Source: Clostridia bacterium
Lineage (GTDB): Bacteria; Bacillota_A; Clostridia; Christensenellales; Aristaeellaceae
Direction: 5' to 3'
Length of the DNA: 35,878 bases
Assembly: GCA_017432405.1 (NCBI GenBank)
Contig: JAFRJF010000180.1
Span: 1 to 35,878 of the forward strand
In this document: in pieces, positions 7,805 through 14,576 of the stretch
Layout of the letters: each line of letters opens with the position of its first letter
Position numbering within the stretch: position 1 is the first letter of the stretch
The notes under the pieces: model-generated
What the model was told of the DNA's origin: nothing
Databases searched by the model: none
The model's input: the letters and a program-made list of their open reading frames with translations, nothing else
Translations under genes and position numbers: made by a program

Positions 7805-7925
7805 TGATTTGGCGCGCTGACGCGCAGGGATTAGGGATTAGGGATTAGGAATTAGGAAAAGCGGCTGGCGCATCCAAAAGCCTTCCCCAGGCAGCAAAGC
7901 TGCCGGTTCAGGGGAAGGCTTTTGG
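7805..7925. repeat. Miniature copy of the dispersed palindromic repeat with TTAGGG run
   Basis: Begins with GATTTGGCGCGCTGACGCG (compare 33563-33581), then a tandem GGGATTA run at 7827-7857. It ends in a nested palindrome: CCAAAAGCCTTCCCC (7874-7888) pairs with GGGGAAGGCTTTTGG (7911-7925) and encloses GGCAGC-AAA-GCTGCC (7890-7904). It is an internally deleted form of the 33588-33810 element with the outer stem kept. The gene-free interval 7627-8073 otherwise holds the TTAG..CTAA boxes and the regulator promoter region; no further gene is seen. Confidence 0.6.
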
Positions 7926-8073
7926 GAACCTCATCGTCTCCCCGACGAATCCATATTTTCCCCGATCTTAACTTGTCTGTTTTTGACTTTTTCAATATCA
8001 CCACTGGCGCTATGGGTTATTATGTGCTAACATATATTAGTGAATATAAACTACGCAAGTGAGGCGACGGGAC

Positions 8074-8463
8074 ATGACGCAGCAGCAGCGCCGCGTGAAC
8101 CGGGAGATGGAATCGCGCAGGGACGCGGGCCGGGGATTGACTCGCGCGGCCAGGGAATACGTGGAAGCCCACAGCGAGGAGAAGTTCTCGCTGCAGGCGG
8201 TGGCAGACGCGCTGTTCGTCAACGGCAGCTACCTGCTCCGTGTGTTCAAGGCCAACACCGGCCATACGCTGCTGTGGTACCACAACCATATCCGCTGCGA
8301 GCGGGCCAAGGCCCTGCTGCGCAACGGGGACATGAGCATATCCCTGGTCGGCGAGCAGGTGGGCTTTGTATCCTCCGCCCACTTTTCCCACGTGTTCAAG
8401 AAGATGACCGGAATGACGCCCTCCGATTACCGGCTCGCCAATGCGCCGTCGGAAAGGCCGTGA
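8074..8463 (+). CDS. AraC-family HTH protein (DNA-binding domain only)
   Basis: About 129 residues covering just the double helix-turn-helix of AraC/XylS regulators: AREYVEAHSEEKFSLQAVAD, then the second HTH with ISLVGEQVGFVSSAHFSHVFKK and the terminal signature MTGMTPSDYR. There is no ligand-binding or dimerisation domain. ATG 8074 has GAGGCG 7 bases upstream, better than GTG 8059. It is divergent from the iron operon and is followed 11 bases later by a DtxR-like gene, so the two probably form a small regulatory operon. A role in iron control is inferred from position only. Confidence 0.9.
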   Translation: MTQQQRRVNREMESRRDAGRGLTRAAREYVEAHSEEKFSLQAVADALFVNGSYLLRVFKANTGHTLLWYHNHIRCERAKALLRNGDMSISLVGEQVGFVSSAHFSHVFKKMTGMTPSDYRLANAPSERP

Positions 8464-8474
8464 AAGGAGCGCCG

Positions 8475-8882
8475 ATGGAGAAAAAGGCAAGGGCCCCCCG
8501 CACGATCAGCGACACCACGCTGGACCGCTACCTGGGCGCGATACTGACGCTGCGCCAGCGCATCCCCATCGTGCGGTCCGTGGACGTGGCCAACCACCTG
8601 GGCAATTCCAAGGCCTGCGTCAGCATGGCGCTGAAGCAGATGACCGTGCAGCAGCTGGTTCAGGTCGGCCCCCACGGCGCGCTGCTGCTGACCGAGGCCG
8701 GCGAGCGCCGCGCCACGGGACACCGGGACAGCTGCCGCTACTTCCAGCGGCTGCTGATCCAATCCGGCGTGCCCGAGCAGGAGGCTCACGCCGAAGCCGC
8801 GGCCATCACCCGCGCCATCAGCCGCCCCACCTTTGAGGCCCTGCAGGACTACCTGGCGCGGATGGGGATAGACGGGGAATAA
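8475..8882 (+). CDS. DtxR/MntR-fold regulator lacking metal ligands
   Basis: 135 residues that align end to end with small Firmicute DtxR/MntR proteins: winged helix (VRSVDVANHLGNSKACVSMALKQM, then LLLTEAGERRA) and the helical dimerisation part (LLIQSGVPEQEA...AISRPTFEALQDYL). By my hand alignment to B. subtilis MntR, the ligands D8, E11, H77, E99, E102 and H103 correspond to R, G, C, A, T and R here. It therefore should not bind Mn or Fe in the usual way, although the Cys could respond to redox or another metal. AGGAG precedes the ATG. It may read the TTAG..CTAA boxes or modulate another DtxR protein by heterodimerising; both are guesses. Confidence 0.8.
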   Translation: MEKKARAPRTISDTTLDRYLGAILTLRQRIPIVRSVDVANHLGNSKACVSMALKQMTVQQLVQVGPHGALLLTEAGERRATGHRDSCRYFQRLLIQSGVPEQEAHAEAAAITRAISRPTFEALQDYLARMGIDGE

Positions 8883-8894
8883 CACTTTCAAAGA

Positions 8895-8940
8895 ATGACA
8901 GAACACCCTCAATGCGTGCGCATTGAGGGCGTTCTGTCAT
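8895..8940. terminator. Long 21-bp hairpin between convergent genes
   Basis: ATGACAGAAC-A-CCCTCAATGCG and CGCATTGAGGG-C-GTTCTGTCAT form a 46-base hairpin with a single A/C mismatch and a 2-4 base loop. It sits between the DtxR-like gene (+) and the sortase gene (-), so it can serve as a bidirectional terminator. T-runs are absent, so it may instead act as a transcript-end stabiliser. Confidence 0.65.
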
Positions 8941-8951
8941 CGTAGTCAGGA

Positions 8952-10037
8952 TTAATAGGCTTCTTCCACCGCGGAAACCACCGCGTCCTTCGTCTCGCCG
9001 GGGCGCAGTCGCCGGGCCAGCACCACCAGGCGGTCGTCGTCCAGGCAGGTGGACAGGGTCAGCAGCGCGTCGTCGGGCTCCACGTCCACGGGAATCTGGA
9101 ACATCGACCGCGCCTGCACTTCGCCGATGTAGGCGTCGAAGTCGGACGCCGAGGCGAATACCGGATTCGAGAAATAGTTGAAATAATTGGCGTCGCCGGT
9201 CTTCGAGGAAACCTGCAGCACCGCGAACACGGCATAGCTCTCCTTTTCCCAGAGGGTGCTGAAGGCGATCATCGGGTGTTGCCGCACGAAGTCCAGCTTG
9301 CGGTAGTGGGTCAGTATGCCGAACATGCTGCCGTCGTTCATGCTGTGGCCGTGGATCAGCAGGTTCTGGGTGTCGGCGTTGATCGGGGAATTCTCATCCA
9401 GGAACAGCGTCCCGGAGGCGTTCTTCGCGCCGGTGAAGTCATGGTCCAGGTAGAACTCGTTGTCCCGGTAGACCACCGGCAGGTGCACCGTGCCCGATAT
9501 GCTGATCCAGCCCACCGTGTCCGGATTTTTCTGCGCCAGCTGACGCATCTCCGGCAGGATATCCAGGTCGGTTCGGTGGAAGGCCGCTGTCTGCGGGGCG
9601 CTCGTTTCCTCTGTCGGCAACGCCAACGTCTCAGGAATTTCGATGGGCGAGCCGTCCGGCATCACCATCATCGACAGCTCCCCATAGGGCGAAGAGGATG
9701 CGCCCGCCGCCTGGGCGGCAAAGGCCGGGGCGCTCCCGTCGCTGATGGGCGGCGCGGCGATCTGCGCCGTCATCGCCTCGCCGCTGACGCCGTACAGGTC
9801 CGCCAGCTGGCGGTTCAGCCGCGCGGTGCGAATGCTGCGCACGATCACCGACGCGGAAAGCCCCAGCGCCACCACCACGACCAGCGCCAGCACCGCCTGG
9901 GCCGCGATGAACCGCCGGCGGTTGACCACGCGAAAGCGCCGGCGCCGACGCCTTACCGGCATTTTTACGCGCGAAAAGCGCGGCTTCGGGGCATTCCCCG
10001 GCCGATAGCGGATTCGCCGCGCGCGCTTTCGCTGCAA
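8952..10037 (-). CDS. Class B sortase
   Basis: 361-residue membrane-anchored transpeptidase. A very basic cytoplasmic N-terminus is followed by one helix (about 43-66), a low-complexity linker (90-150) and the sortase domain. The catalytic residues are His231 in IHGHSMND, Cys331 in LTLSTC and Arg336 in DRLVVLARR. The NLLIHGHS and FNYFSN elements fit class B. Sortases attach secreted proteins to the peptidoglycan cross-bridge, but no substrate with a sorting signal is encoded in this window. The start is TTG 10037 with AAGGTG 8 bases upstream; the next ATG (residue 26) has no comparable ribosome site. Confidence 0.9.
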   Translation of the reverse strand: MQRKRARRIRYRPGNAPKPRFSRVKMPVRRRRRRFRVVNRRRFIAAQAVLALVVVVALGLSASVIVRSIRTARLNRQLADLYGVSGEAMTAQIAAPPISDGSAPAFAAQAAGASSSPYGELSMMVMPDGSPIEIPETLALPTEETSAPQTAAFHRTDLDILPEMRQLAQKNPDTVGWISISGTVHLPVVYRDNEFYLDHDFTGAKNASGTLFLDENSPINADTQNLLIHGHSMNDGSMFGILTHYRKLDFVRQHPMIAFSTLWEKESYAVFAVLQVSSKTGDANYFNYFSNPVFASASDFDAYIGEVQARSMFQIPVDVEPDDALLTLSTCLDDDRLVVLARRLRPGETKDAVVSAVEEAY

Positions 10038-10101
10038 GCTGACGCACCTTCGTTTCGTGATAGACGATATAAAGAGACCGATTGAACTGCCTCAATATCA
10101 A

Positions 10102-10130
10102 ATTATACCTGAATCACGCACTTCAGGCAA
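10102..10130 (-). promoter_or_regulatory. Promoter of the sortase gene
   Basis: On the minus strand TTGCCT (10125-10130) and TATAAT (10102-10107) are separated by 17 bases, a strong sigma-A type match. It would start transcription near 10095 and give a leader of about 58 bases. Nothing else is evident in 10131-10212. Confidence 0.75.
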
Positions 10131-10212
10131 TGCTTTTCCTACCGATATTATTCACAATTATATTACAGCCATGTTACAAAATTGTCCGATGCACTGCCGA
10201 TAGGGCGCTCCC

Positions 10213-10968
10213 TTACCCCACAGGATGGAATTGCCGCAGCCAGTCCTGCACCTCCGCCACCACCCGGTCGAGGTGCCGGTCATAGCAGTGGTCGTCGCCG
10301 GGAATCAGCACCAGCCTGCAGTTCGCGTACTGCTCGGCGGCCCTGACGCCGTATTCCACCGGCACGGCCTCGTCCGCGTCGCCGTGGATCAGCAGCACCT
10401 GCCCGGTATAGCGGTCGATGGCCTCCTCCACGTGGATCGTCTGGGCCACACGGGCGTAATTGCCGTCCAGCTCCAAATCGCCCCAGCCGTGCAATACCTC
10501 GGGAATGTGATCCGGATCGAAGCGCTCGCCCAGCAGCTCGCCGCCGCGGGCGATCTCCGGGATCATGCAGGCCGGGGACAGCGGGATCAGGCCCTTGACG
10601 ACGTCGTGCTTCATCGCCGCCGCCAGCATCACCAGCAGCCCGCCCTGGGAATGGCCGCACAGATAGAGGTCGGTGACAAAGTCGAGGCCCCTGGCGTAGT
10701 CGATCACCGTCAGCGCGTTGGTCAGCCACTTGTACAGGGTATGCTTCCTGAATTCGCCGTCGCTGTGGCCGTGGCCGTACATGTCCACCCGCAGGGTGGC
10801 AAAGCCCACGTCGTTGATGCCCTTCGACACGGCAGTGATGTGCGTCTCCTCGATGTGCCCGGTAAAGCCGTGGATGACCACCACCAACGGGCATTTCATC
10901 CCCGGCCGGTAATTCGAAGGCATGTCCAGCTTCGCGTTCAGCCGAATGCCGTCGTCCTGGATGTACAT
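10213..10968 (-). CDS. Alpha/beta hydrolase, cinnamoyl/feruloyl-esterase-like
   Basis: 251-residue serine hydrolase with no signal peptide. The oxyanion region is HGFTGH (33-38), the nucleophile Ser107 lies in GHSQGG, the acid is in HGDADEAVP (about 197-199) and the catalytic His is near 227 in GDDHCYD. The HGFTGH/GHSQGG pattern and length recall intracellular cinnamoyl ester hydrolases such as Est1E and LJ0536, which free phenolic acids from plant fibre esters, but many related esterases share it. I choose ATG 10968 because AAGGAGG lies 8 bases upstream; ATG 10986 overlaps that ribosome site. Confidence 0.88.
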   Translation of the reverse strand: MYIQDDGIRLNAKLDMPSNYRPGMKCPLVVVIHGFTGHIEETHITAVSKGINDVGFATLRVDMYGHGHSDGEFRKHTLYKWLTNALTVIDYARGLDFVTDLYLCGHSQGGLLVMLAAAMKHDVVKGLIPLSPACMIPEIARGGELLGERFDPDHIPEVLHGWGDLELDGNYARVAQTIHVEEAIDRYTGQVLLIHGDADEAVPVEYGVRAAEQYANCRLVLIPGDDHCYDRHLDRVVAEVQDWLRQFHPVG

Positions 10969-10988
10969 GTTTATGTCCTCCTTCAATG

Positions 10989-11015
10989 AACAGCCGGGGC
11001 GGTGCCCCGGCTGTT
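10989..11015 (-). terminator. GC-rich hairpin between pgi and hydrolase genes
   Basis: AACAGCCGGGGC and GCCCCGGCTGTT form a perfect 12-bp stem with a 3-base loop, 14 bases beyond the pgi stop. On the minus strand it is followed directly by the AAGGAGG of the hydrolase rather than a T-run. It may be an imperfect terminator or a processing or stabilising structure in a shared transcript. Confidence 0.55.
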
Positions 11016-11028
11016 CTGCACGTTATGC

Positions 11029-12612
11029 TCAGATATTCAACAGATCGCTGTAGGCCTTCAGCGCGCCGTCGGTGTCGTGGGCCAGCACGCGCTTGGCCAG
11101 CACCTTGCCCAGCTGCACGCCCTCTTGGTCGAAGCTGTTCACGTTCCAGCAGAAGCCCTGGAACATCACCTTGTTCTCGAAGTGGGAAAGCAGCGCGCCC
11201 AGGCTCTCGGGAGTCAGCCGGTCGCCCACGATGATGGACGAGGGGCGTCCGCCCGCGAAGGCCTTGTTGGGGTTCGCGTCGGCCTTGCCGCAGGCGAAGG
11301 CCATGATCTGGGCGGCCACGTTGGCGCACAGCTTCTGCTGGCTGGTGCTGCCCTGGATGTCCACATCCACGCCCAGCTGGTTCTCGCGGAAGCCCACGAA
11401 CTGCAGCGGCAGAATGTCGGTGCCCTGGTGGAGCAGCTGGTAGAAGGAATGCTGGCCGTTGGTGCCGGGCTCGCCGAAGATCACCGGGCCGGTGGCGTAG
11501 CCCACAGGCTCGCCGAAGCGATTGACGGACTTGCCGTTGGATTCCATGTCCAGCTGCTGCAGGTGGGCCGGGAAGCGGCTGAGCGCCTGGGAATAGGGCA
11601 GCACCGCGGTGGCGGGCCAGCCCTGGACGTTGCGCTCGTACACGCCGATCAGCGCGTCCAGCATGGCGGGGTTCTTCATCGGGTCGGGATTTTTCGCCAG
11701 CGCGTCGGCCTCGGCCGCGCCCGCGAGGAAACGGGCGAACACCTCGGGGCCGAAGGCCAGGGACAGCACCACGCCGCCCACGCAGCTGGTGGAGGAATAG
11801 CGCCCGCCAATGTAATCGTCCATGAAGAAGGCGGCCAGGTAGTCGCTGCTCTTGGCTAGCGGCGAGGTCTCGCTGGTGACGGCCACCATGTGCTTCGAGG
11901 CGTCCAGCCCCGCGCCCTTCAGGGCGTTCTTCACGAAGGCCTCGTTGGTCAGGGTCTCCAGCGTGGTGCCGGACTTGGACACCAGCACGAACAGCGCGTG
12001 GGCCACGTCGATGCCCTGCAGCACGCTGGCCGCGTCGTCCGGGTCCACGTTGCTGATGAACCGGGCCTCCATCTTCAGGGCGCCGCACTGGCGGGCCCAC
12101 TGTTCAAGCGCGATGTACATGGCCCTGGGGCCCAAGTCGCTGCCGCCGATGCCGATCTGCACCACAGTGGTAAACTTCTCGCCGGCGGCATTGGCGATCT
12201 CGCCGGCATGCACCTTCCGGGCGAAGTCGGCAGCCTTCTGCTGCTGGGCCACGTAGAATTCCCGCTTGTTGACGCCGTCGGCCACCACGTCCGCGCCCTG
12301 CTGGCCACGGGTCAGCTGGTGCAGCACCCGGCGCTTTTCGCCGGTGTTGATGACCTCGCCCTCCAGCAGCGCCCGGTATTTCCCTGCCAGCTGGGCCTCG
12401 TCCGCCAGCGCGCACAGCGCCGAGAGCACCTCGTCGTCCACGGCCTTCGCCGCGTAGTTGTACACCAGGCCGCCAGCCATGGGCACGCAATACTTCGCCA
12501 CGCGCTCGGCGCCGGCCTCGCCCGCCATCGCCTTGGGCAGGTCGACCCGGTCCTTCATACCGGAGAGCTTCTTAAAAGCCGCCAGTGTATCCAGGTTTTT
12601 CCATGAAATCAT
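11029..12612 (-). CDS. pgi: Glucose-6-phosphate isomerase
   Basis: About 527 residues, the usual size of the long bacterial form. It interconverts glucose-6-phosphate and fructose-6-phosphate in glycolysis. Recognisable elements are the sugar-phosphate SIS region IGIGGSDLGPRAMY, VSKSGTTLET, the GGRYSSTSCVGG segment (compare GGRFS in the family) and GEPGTNGQHSFYQLLHQGT, which contains the catalytic His region. ATG 12612 has AAAGGGTG about 6 bases before it and is preferred to TTG 12636. It appears to be its own transcription unit with a promoter at 12668-12697. Confidence 0.96.
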   Translation of the reverse strand: MISWKNLDTLAAFKKLSGMKDRVDLPKAMAGEAGAERVAKYCVPMAGGLVYNYAAKAVDDEVLSALCALADEAQLAGKYRALLEGEVINTGEKRRVLHQLTRGQQGADVVADGVNKREFYVAQQQKAADFARKVHAGEIANAAGEKFTTVVQIGIGGSDLGPRAMYIALEQWARQCGALKMEARFISNVDPDDAASVLQGIDVAHALFVLVSKSGTTLETLTNEAFVKNALKGAGLDASKHMVAVTSETSPLAKSSDYLAAFFMDDYIGGRYSSTSCVGGVVLSLAFGPEVFARFLAGAAEADALAKNPDPMKNPAMLDALIGVYERNVQGWPATAVLPYSQALSRFPAHLQQLDMESNGKSVNRFGEPVGYATGPVIFGEPGTNGQHSFYQLLHQGTDILPLQFVGFRENQLGVDVDIQGSTSQQKLCANVAAQIMAFACGKADANPNKAFAGGRPSSIIVGDRLTPESLGALLSHFENKVMFQGFCWNVNSFDQEGVQLGKVLAKRVLAHDTDGALKAYSDLLNI

Positions 12613-12667
12613 CGCAAACACCCTTTCTTTGTTCAATGAAACGCGGTTTCACAAATTTGTCATCGTT

Positions 12668-12697
12668 ATTATAGCGCAAAAGCATGGGGATTGTCCA
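12668..12697 (-). promoter_or_regulatory. Promoter of pgi
   Basis: TGGACA (12692-12697) and TATAAT (12668-12673) on the minus strand with an 18-base spacer. It lies about 55 bases before the chosen pgi start. Confidence 0.65.
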
Positions 12698-12701
12698 GTA
12701 C

Positions 12702-12729
12702 AAAAGAGGCCGGGAAACCGACCTCTTTT
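12702..12729 (-). terminator. Terminator of the SH3b protein gene
   Basis: AAAAGAGGCCGG pairs with CCGACCTCTTTT around GAAA with one G-T pair. Read leftwards it ends in TTTTGT, about 20 bases after the SH3b gene stop, and so separates it from the pgi promoter. Confidence 0.75.
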
Positions 12730-12750
12730 ATACCGGACATTACCTTCCGA

Positions 12751-13251
12751 TCAGCTCACCCGGCGCAGGTACTTGCCGACCACCCAGCCGACGTAGGAGC
12801 CGCGCTTGATGCGCACCCAGCTGTTACTCTTGCCGGTGATGGAGACCTTCACGTCCGTCTTCAGCGTAGCCAGATACTTCGAGCTCTTGCTGGCCTTGGC
12901 ATATACGGGCACCTTCGTCACAGCCTTGTACTTGGCGCCGGGCAGGCTGGTGACGGAGGTCAGATACCGTCTGTCCACATAGCCGCTGCCGCCGTAGTAG
13001 GCCACCTTCCACCAGCCGTTCTTGTAGGACTTGTACACGACGACGGTGCCCTTCTTCAGGTGGCCGATGATCCTGCCGTCGACCGACGCGGTCGCGTGAA
13101 CATTGAGCCGGTCGCCCTTATCGACGGTGGTGACGACATAGGAGCCGCTTCCCTTCTTGCTGGACGCGAACGCCGGCATCGCGGACGCAACCAGCATCAC
13201 CGCGATCAGCGCCAGGCAAAACGCCCTCTTGACAACATAGGATCCCCTCAT
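12751..13251 (-). CDS. Secreted protein with two bacterial SH3 domains
   Basis: 166 residues: signal peptide with cleavage near AFA/SSKKG (about residue 30), then two SH3b repeats. The first (about 40-100) has RLNVHATASVDGRIIGHLKKGT and GWWKVAYYGGSGYVDRRYL. The second (about 105-165) has VPVYAKASKSSKYLATLK and WVRIKRGSYVGWVVGKYL. Such domains bind peptidoglycan or cell-surface ligands. No catalytic domain is attached, so it may be a wall-bound adaptor or inhibitor. ATG 13251 has GGAGG about 10 bases upstream. It is monocistronic. Confidence 0.9.
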   Translation of the reverse strand: MRGSYVVKRAFCLALIAVMLVASAMPAFASSKKGSGSYVVTTVDKGDRLNVHATASVDGRIIGHLKKGTVVVYKSYKNGWWKVAYYGGSGYVDRRYLTSVTSLPGAKYKAVTKVPVYAKASKSSKYLATLKTDVKVSITGKSNSWVRIKRGSYVGWVVGKYLRRVS

Positions 13252-13320
13252 AGACAATACCCCTCCTCCGGTCGTGCACGCAAATTTGCAATCCGTTACA
13301 CGTCGACCAATATTGTAATT

Positions 13321-13349
13321 ATGATACCATAAATAATGACGCTGTGCAA
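13321..13349 (-). promoter_or_regulatory. Promoter of the SH3b protein gene
   Basis: TTGCAC (13344-13349) and TATCAT (13321-13326) on the minus strand, 17-base spacer, in an AT-rich gap about 70 bases before the gene. Confidence 0.6.
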
Positions 13350-13420
13350 TACCAATATGACCACAATTTGAAATAAATTAAAGGAAACGGTGTTGCCCTG
13401 CACTCTCTGGGTGTATGGCA

Positions 13421-13458
13421 ACAGGAGGCGGCGCTCCATTCAGAGCGCCGCCTCCTGT
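13421..13458 (-). terminator. Terminator hairpin of the amino-acid binding-protein gene
   Basis: ACAGGAGGCGGCGCTC and GAGCGCCGCCTCCTGT make a perfect 16-bp stem with a 6-base loop, about 23 bases past the stop of the binding-protein gene. The following T-run is poor (TTGCC), so termination strength is uncertain. Confidence 0.7.
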
Positions 13459-13481
13459 ACTTAACCGTTCCGCCCGGCCGC

Positions 13482-14309
13482 CTATTCGATCACGCCGCCC
13501 TCGACCACCAGGTTGTCGGGGTCGACCGCGTCGCCGTAGACGTCCTTCAGCGTGGCCTCGTAGTCGGCGTGGAAGAACTGCTCGGCGGCCAGGGCCTCGA
13601 TCTCTTCATTGATGTAGGCCAGCACGGTGTCGTTGCCCTTCTGCACCGCGGGGGCGATGGTGTCCAGGCTGCCCAGGCTCTCGATGCCCACGGTGAAACC
13701 GGGATTTTCGATAGCCCAGGCCAGCACCTCGGTGTTGTCGGTGGACAGGGCGTCTCCGCGGCCGTCCAGCAGGGCGTTGAAGGTCTCGGTGTAGGTGTCG
13801 AACTTCAAAAGCGCCACCTCGGGCTCGTTGGCGGTGAACCAGGTCTCGGCGGTGGTGCCCTTGGAGACGATCAGCTTCTTGCCCCTCAGGTCTTCGATCG
13901 AGGTGATCAGCGCGGCGTCGGGGCTGACCACGCCCAGGGCCACCTTCATGTAGGGCAGCGCGAAGTCCACCACCTCGGCCCGCTCGGGGGTGACGGTGAA
14001 GTTGGCCAGTATGATGTCCACCTTGGCGCTGGTCAGGTACTCCACCCGGTTCGGCGCGTCCACGCTCACCAGCTCCAGCTCGACGCCCAGGTCCTGGGCC
14101 AGGCGGCGGGCAAAGAAGACGTCGTAGCCCTGGTATTCGCCGTATTCGTCCACGTAGCCGAAGGGCTTCTTGTCGGAGAACACGCCGATGACCAGCTTGC
14201 CGCTCTCCTTGATTTCATCGAGGCTACGGGCCTTGGCGTCGGCCAGCGCGCCGGCGGTCAGGGACAGGACGAGGATCAGGGACAGGACCAATGCAAACAG
14301 CTTCTTCAT
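13482..14309 (-). CDS. Amino-acid ABC transporter substrate-binding protein (probable cystine type)
   Basis: 275 residues of the SBP_bac_3 family with a signal peptide cleaved near GALADA; no lipobox Cys is present. The LVIGVFSDKKPFGYVDEYGEYQGYDV opening, DIILANFTVTPERAEVVDFALPY and the GKKLIVSKGTTAE hinge segment are typical of polar and sulfur amino-acid receptors. It belongs with the ATPase and permeases encoded upstream but has its own promoter and a leader with five Cys codons and a terminator (14365-14571). This makes cystine or cysteine the best guess for the substrate; glutamate/aspartate is the alternative on homology alone. Confidence 0.9.
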   Translation of the reverse strand: MKKLFALVLSLILVLSLTAGALADAKARSLDEIKESGKLVIGVFSDKKPFGYVDEYGEYQGYDVFFARRLAQDLGVELELVSVDAPNRVEYLTSAKVDIILANFTVTPERAEVVDFALPYMKVALGVVSPDAALITSIEDLRGKKLIVSKGTTAETWFTANEPEVALLKFDTYTETFNALLDGRGDALSTDNTEVLAWAIENPGFTVGIESLGSLDTIAPAVQKGNDTVLAYINEEIEALAAEQFFHADYEATLKDVYGDAVDPDNLVVEGGVIE

Positions 14310-14364
14310 GGTTAACGCTCCTTTTCAAATTATCGTTGGGTTTTGAGGGTTGTGTATAAAACAA

Positions 14365-14403
14365 CGGGCCGGATTGGACGATCTGCACATCCAATCCGGC
14401 CCG
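14365..14403 (-). terminator. Leader terminator before the binding-protein gene
   Basis: CGGGCCGGATTGGA (14365-14378) pairs perfectly with TCCAATCCGGCCCG (14390-14403), a 14-bp stem with an 11-base loop. In the direction of transcription it is followed by TTGTTTTAT, so it is a good intrinsic terminator located before the structural gene. ATTGGATG of its first arm can instead pair with CATCCAAT at leader-peptide codons 17-19, giving a candidate antiterminator. Confidence 0.8.
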
Positions 14404-14429
14404 CCGTTTCCCGCTTGCGCGCATGCACG

Positions 14430-14504
14430 CTAAGACGGCCGACAGGGCATTGGATGGCGCCCCCGGCACATACAACACATGCAGCTGATCACGTTGTTGA
14501 ACAT
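14430..14504 (-). CDS. Cys-rich leader peptide (candidate cysteine attenuator)
   Basis: 24-codon open reading frame, ATG 14504 to TAG 14430, with GGGAGG 9 bases before the start. Five of 24 residues are Cys (8, 10, 11, 13 and 21), with the run SCMCCMC in the middle. It lies between a consensus promoter and an intrinsic terminator, ahead of an amino-acid binding-protein gene. The layout is that of a classical attenuator: a ribosome stalled at codons 8-11 for lack of Cys-tRNA would leave codons 17-19 free to pair with the terminator arm, and a ribosome reaching the stop codon would cover them. Too short for routine gene calling. An alternative is a small metal-binding peptide. Confidence 0.75.
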   Translation of the reverse strand: MFNNVISCMCCMCRGRHPMPCRPS

Positions 14505-14542
14505 GCGAAGCGCCTCCCTTTAATGTCTATCGGAATGATAAG

Positions 14543-14571
14543 ATTATAGCGCCGTCCCGTTCTCCTGTCAA
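14543..14571 (-). promoter_or_regulatory. Consensus promoter of the binding-protein leader
   Basis: TTGACA (14566-14571), a 17-base spacer and TATAAT (14543-14548) on the minus strand: a perfect sigma-A match. It begins only a few bases after the stop of the ATPase gene, so the binding protein can be transcribed apart from the permease/ATPase genes. Confidence 0.88.
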
Positions 14572-14576
14572 GGGGT

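Noticed and set aside
7827..7857. CRISPR array or telomere-like end
   Set aside because: The units are 7 bases without spacers and lie inside a chromosome-like region next to a palindromic element; no cas genes are nearby.
8027..8040. CTAACATATATTAG as an additional DtxR operator
   Set aside because: The half-sites face the opposite way to the TTAG..CTAA boxes and the centre is AT-rich, so chance occurrence is likely; kept only as a note.
14365..14571. T-box or S-box riboswitch in the transporter leader
   Set aside because: No T-box sequence, specifier-loop landmarks or S-box core could be found. The short distance from promoter to terminator and the translatable Cys-rich frame fit a leader-peptide attenuator better.
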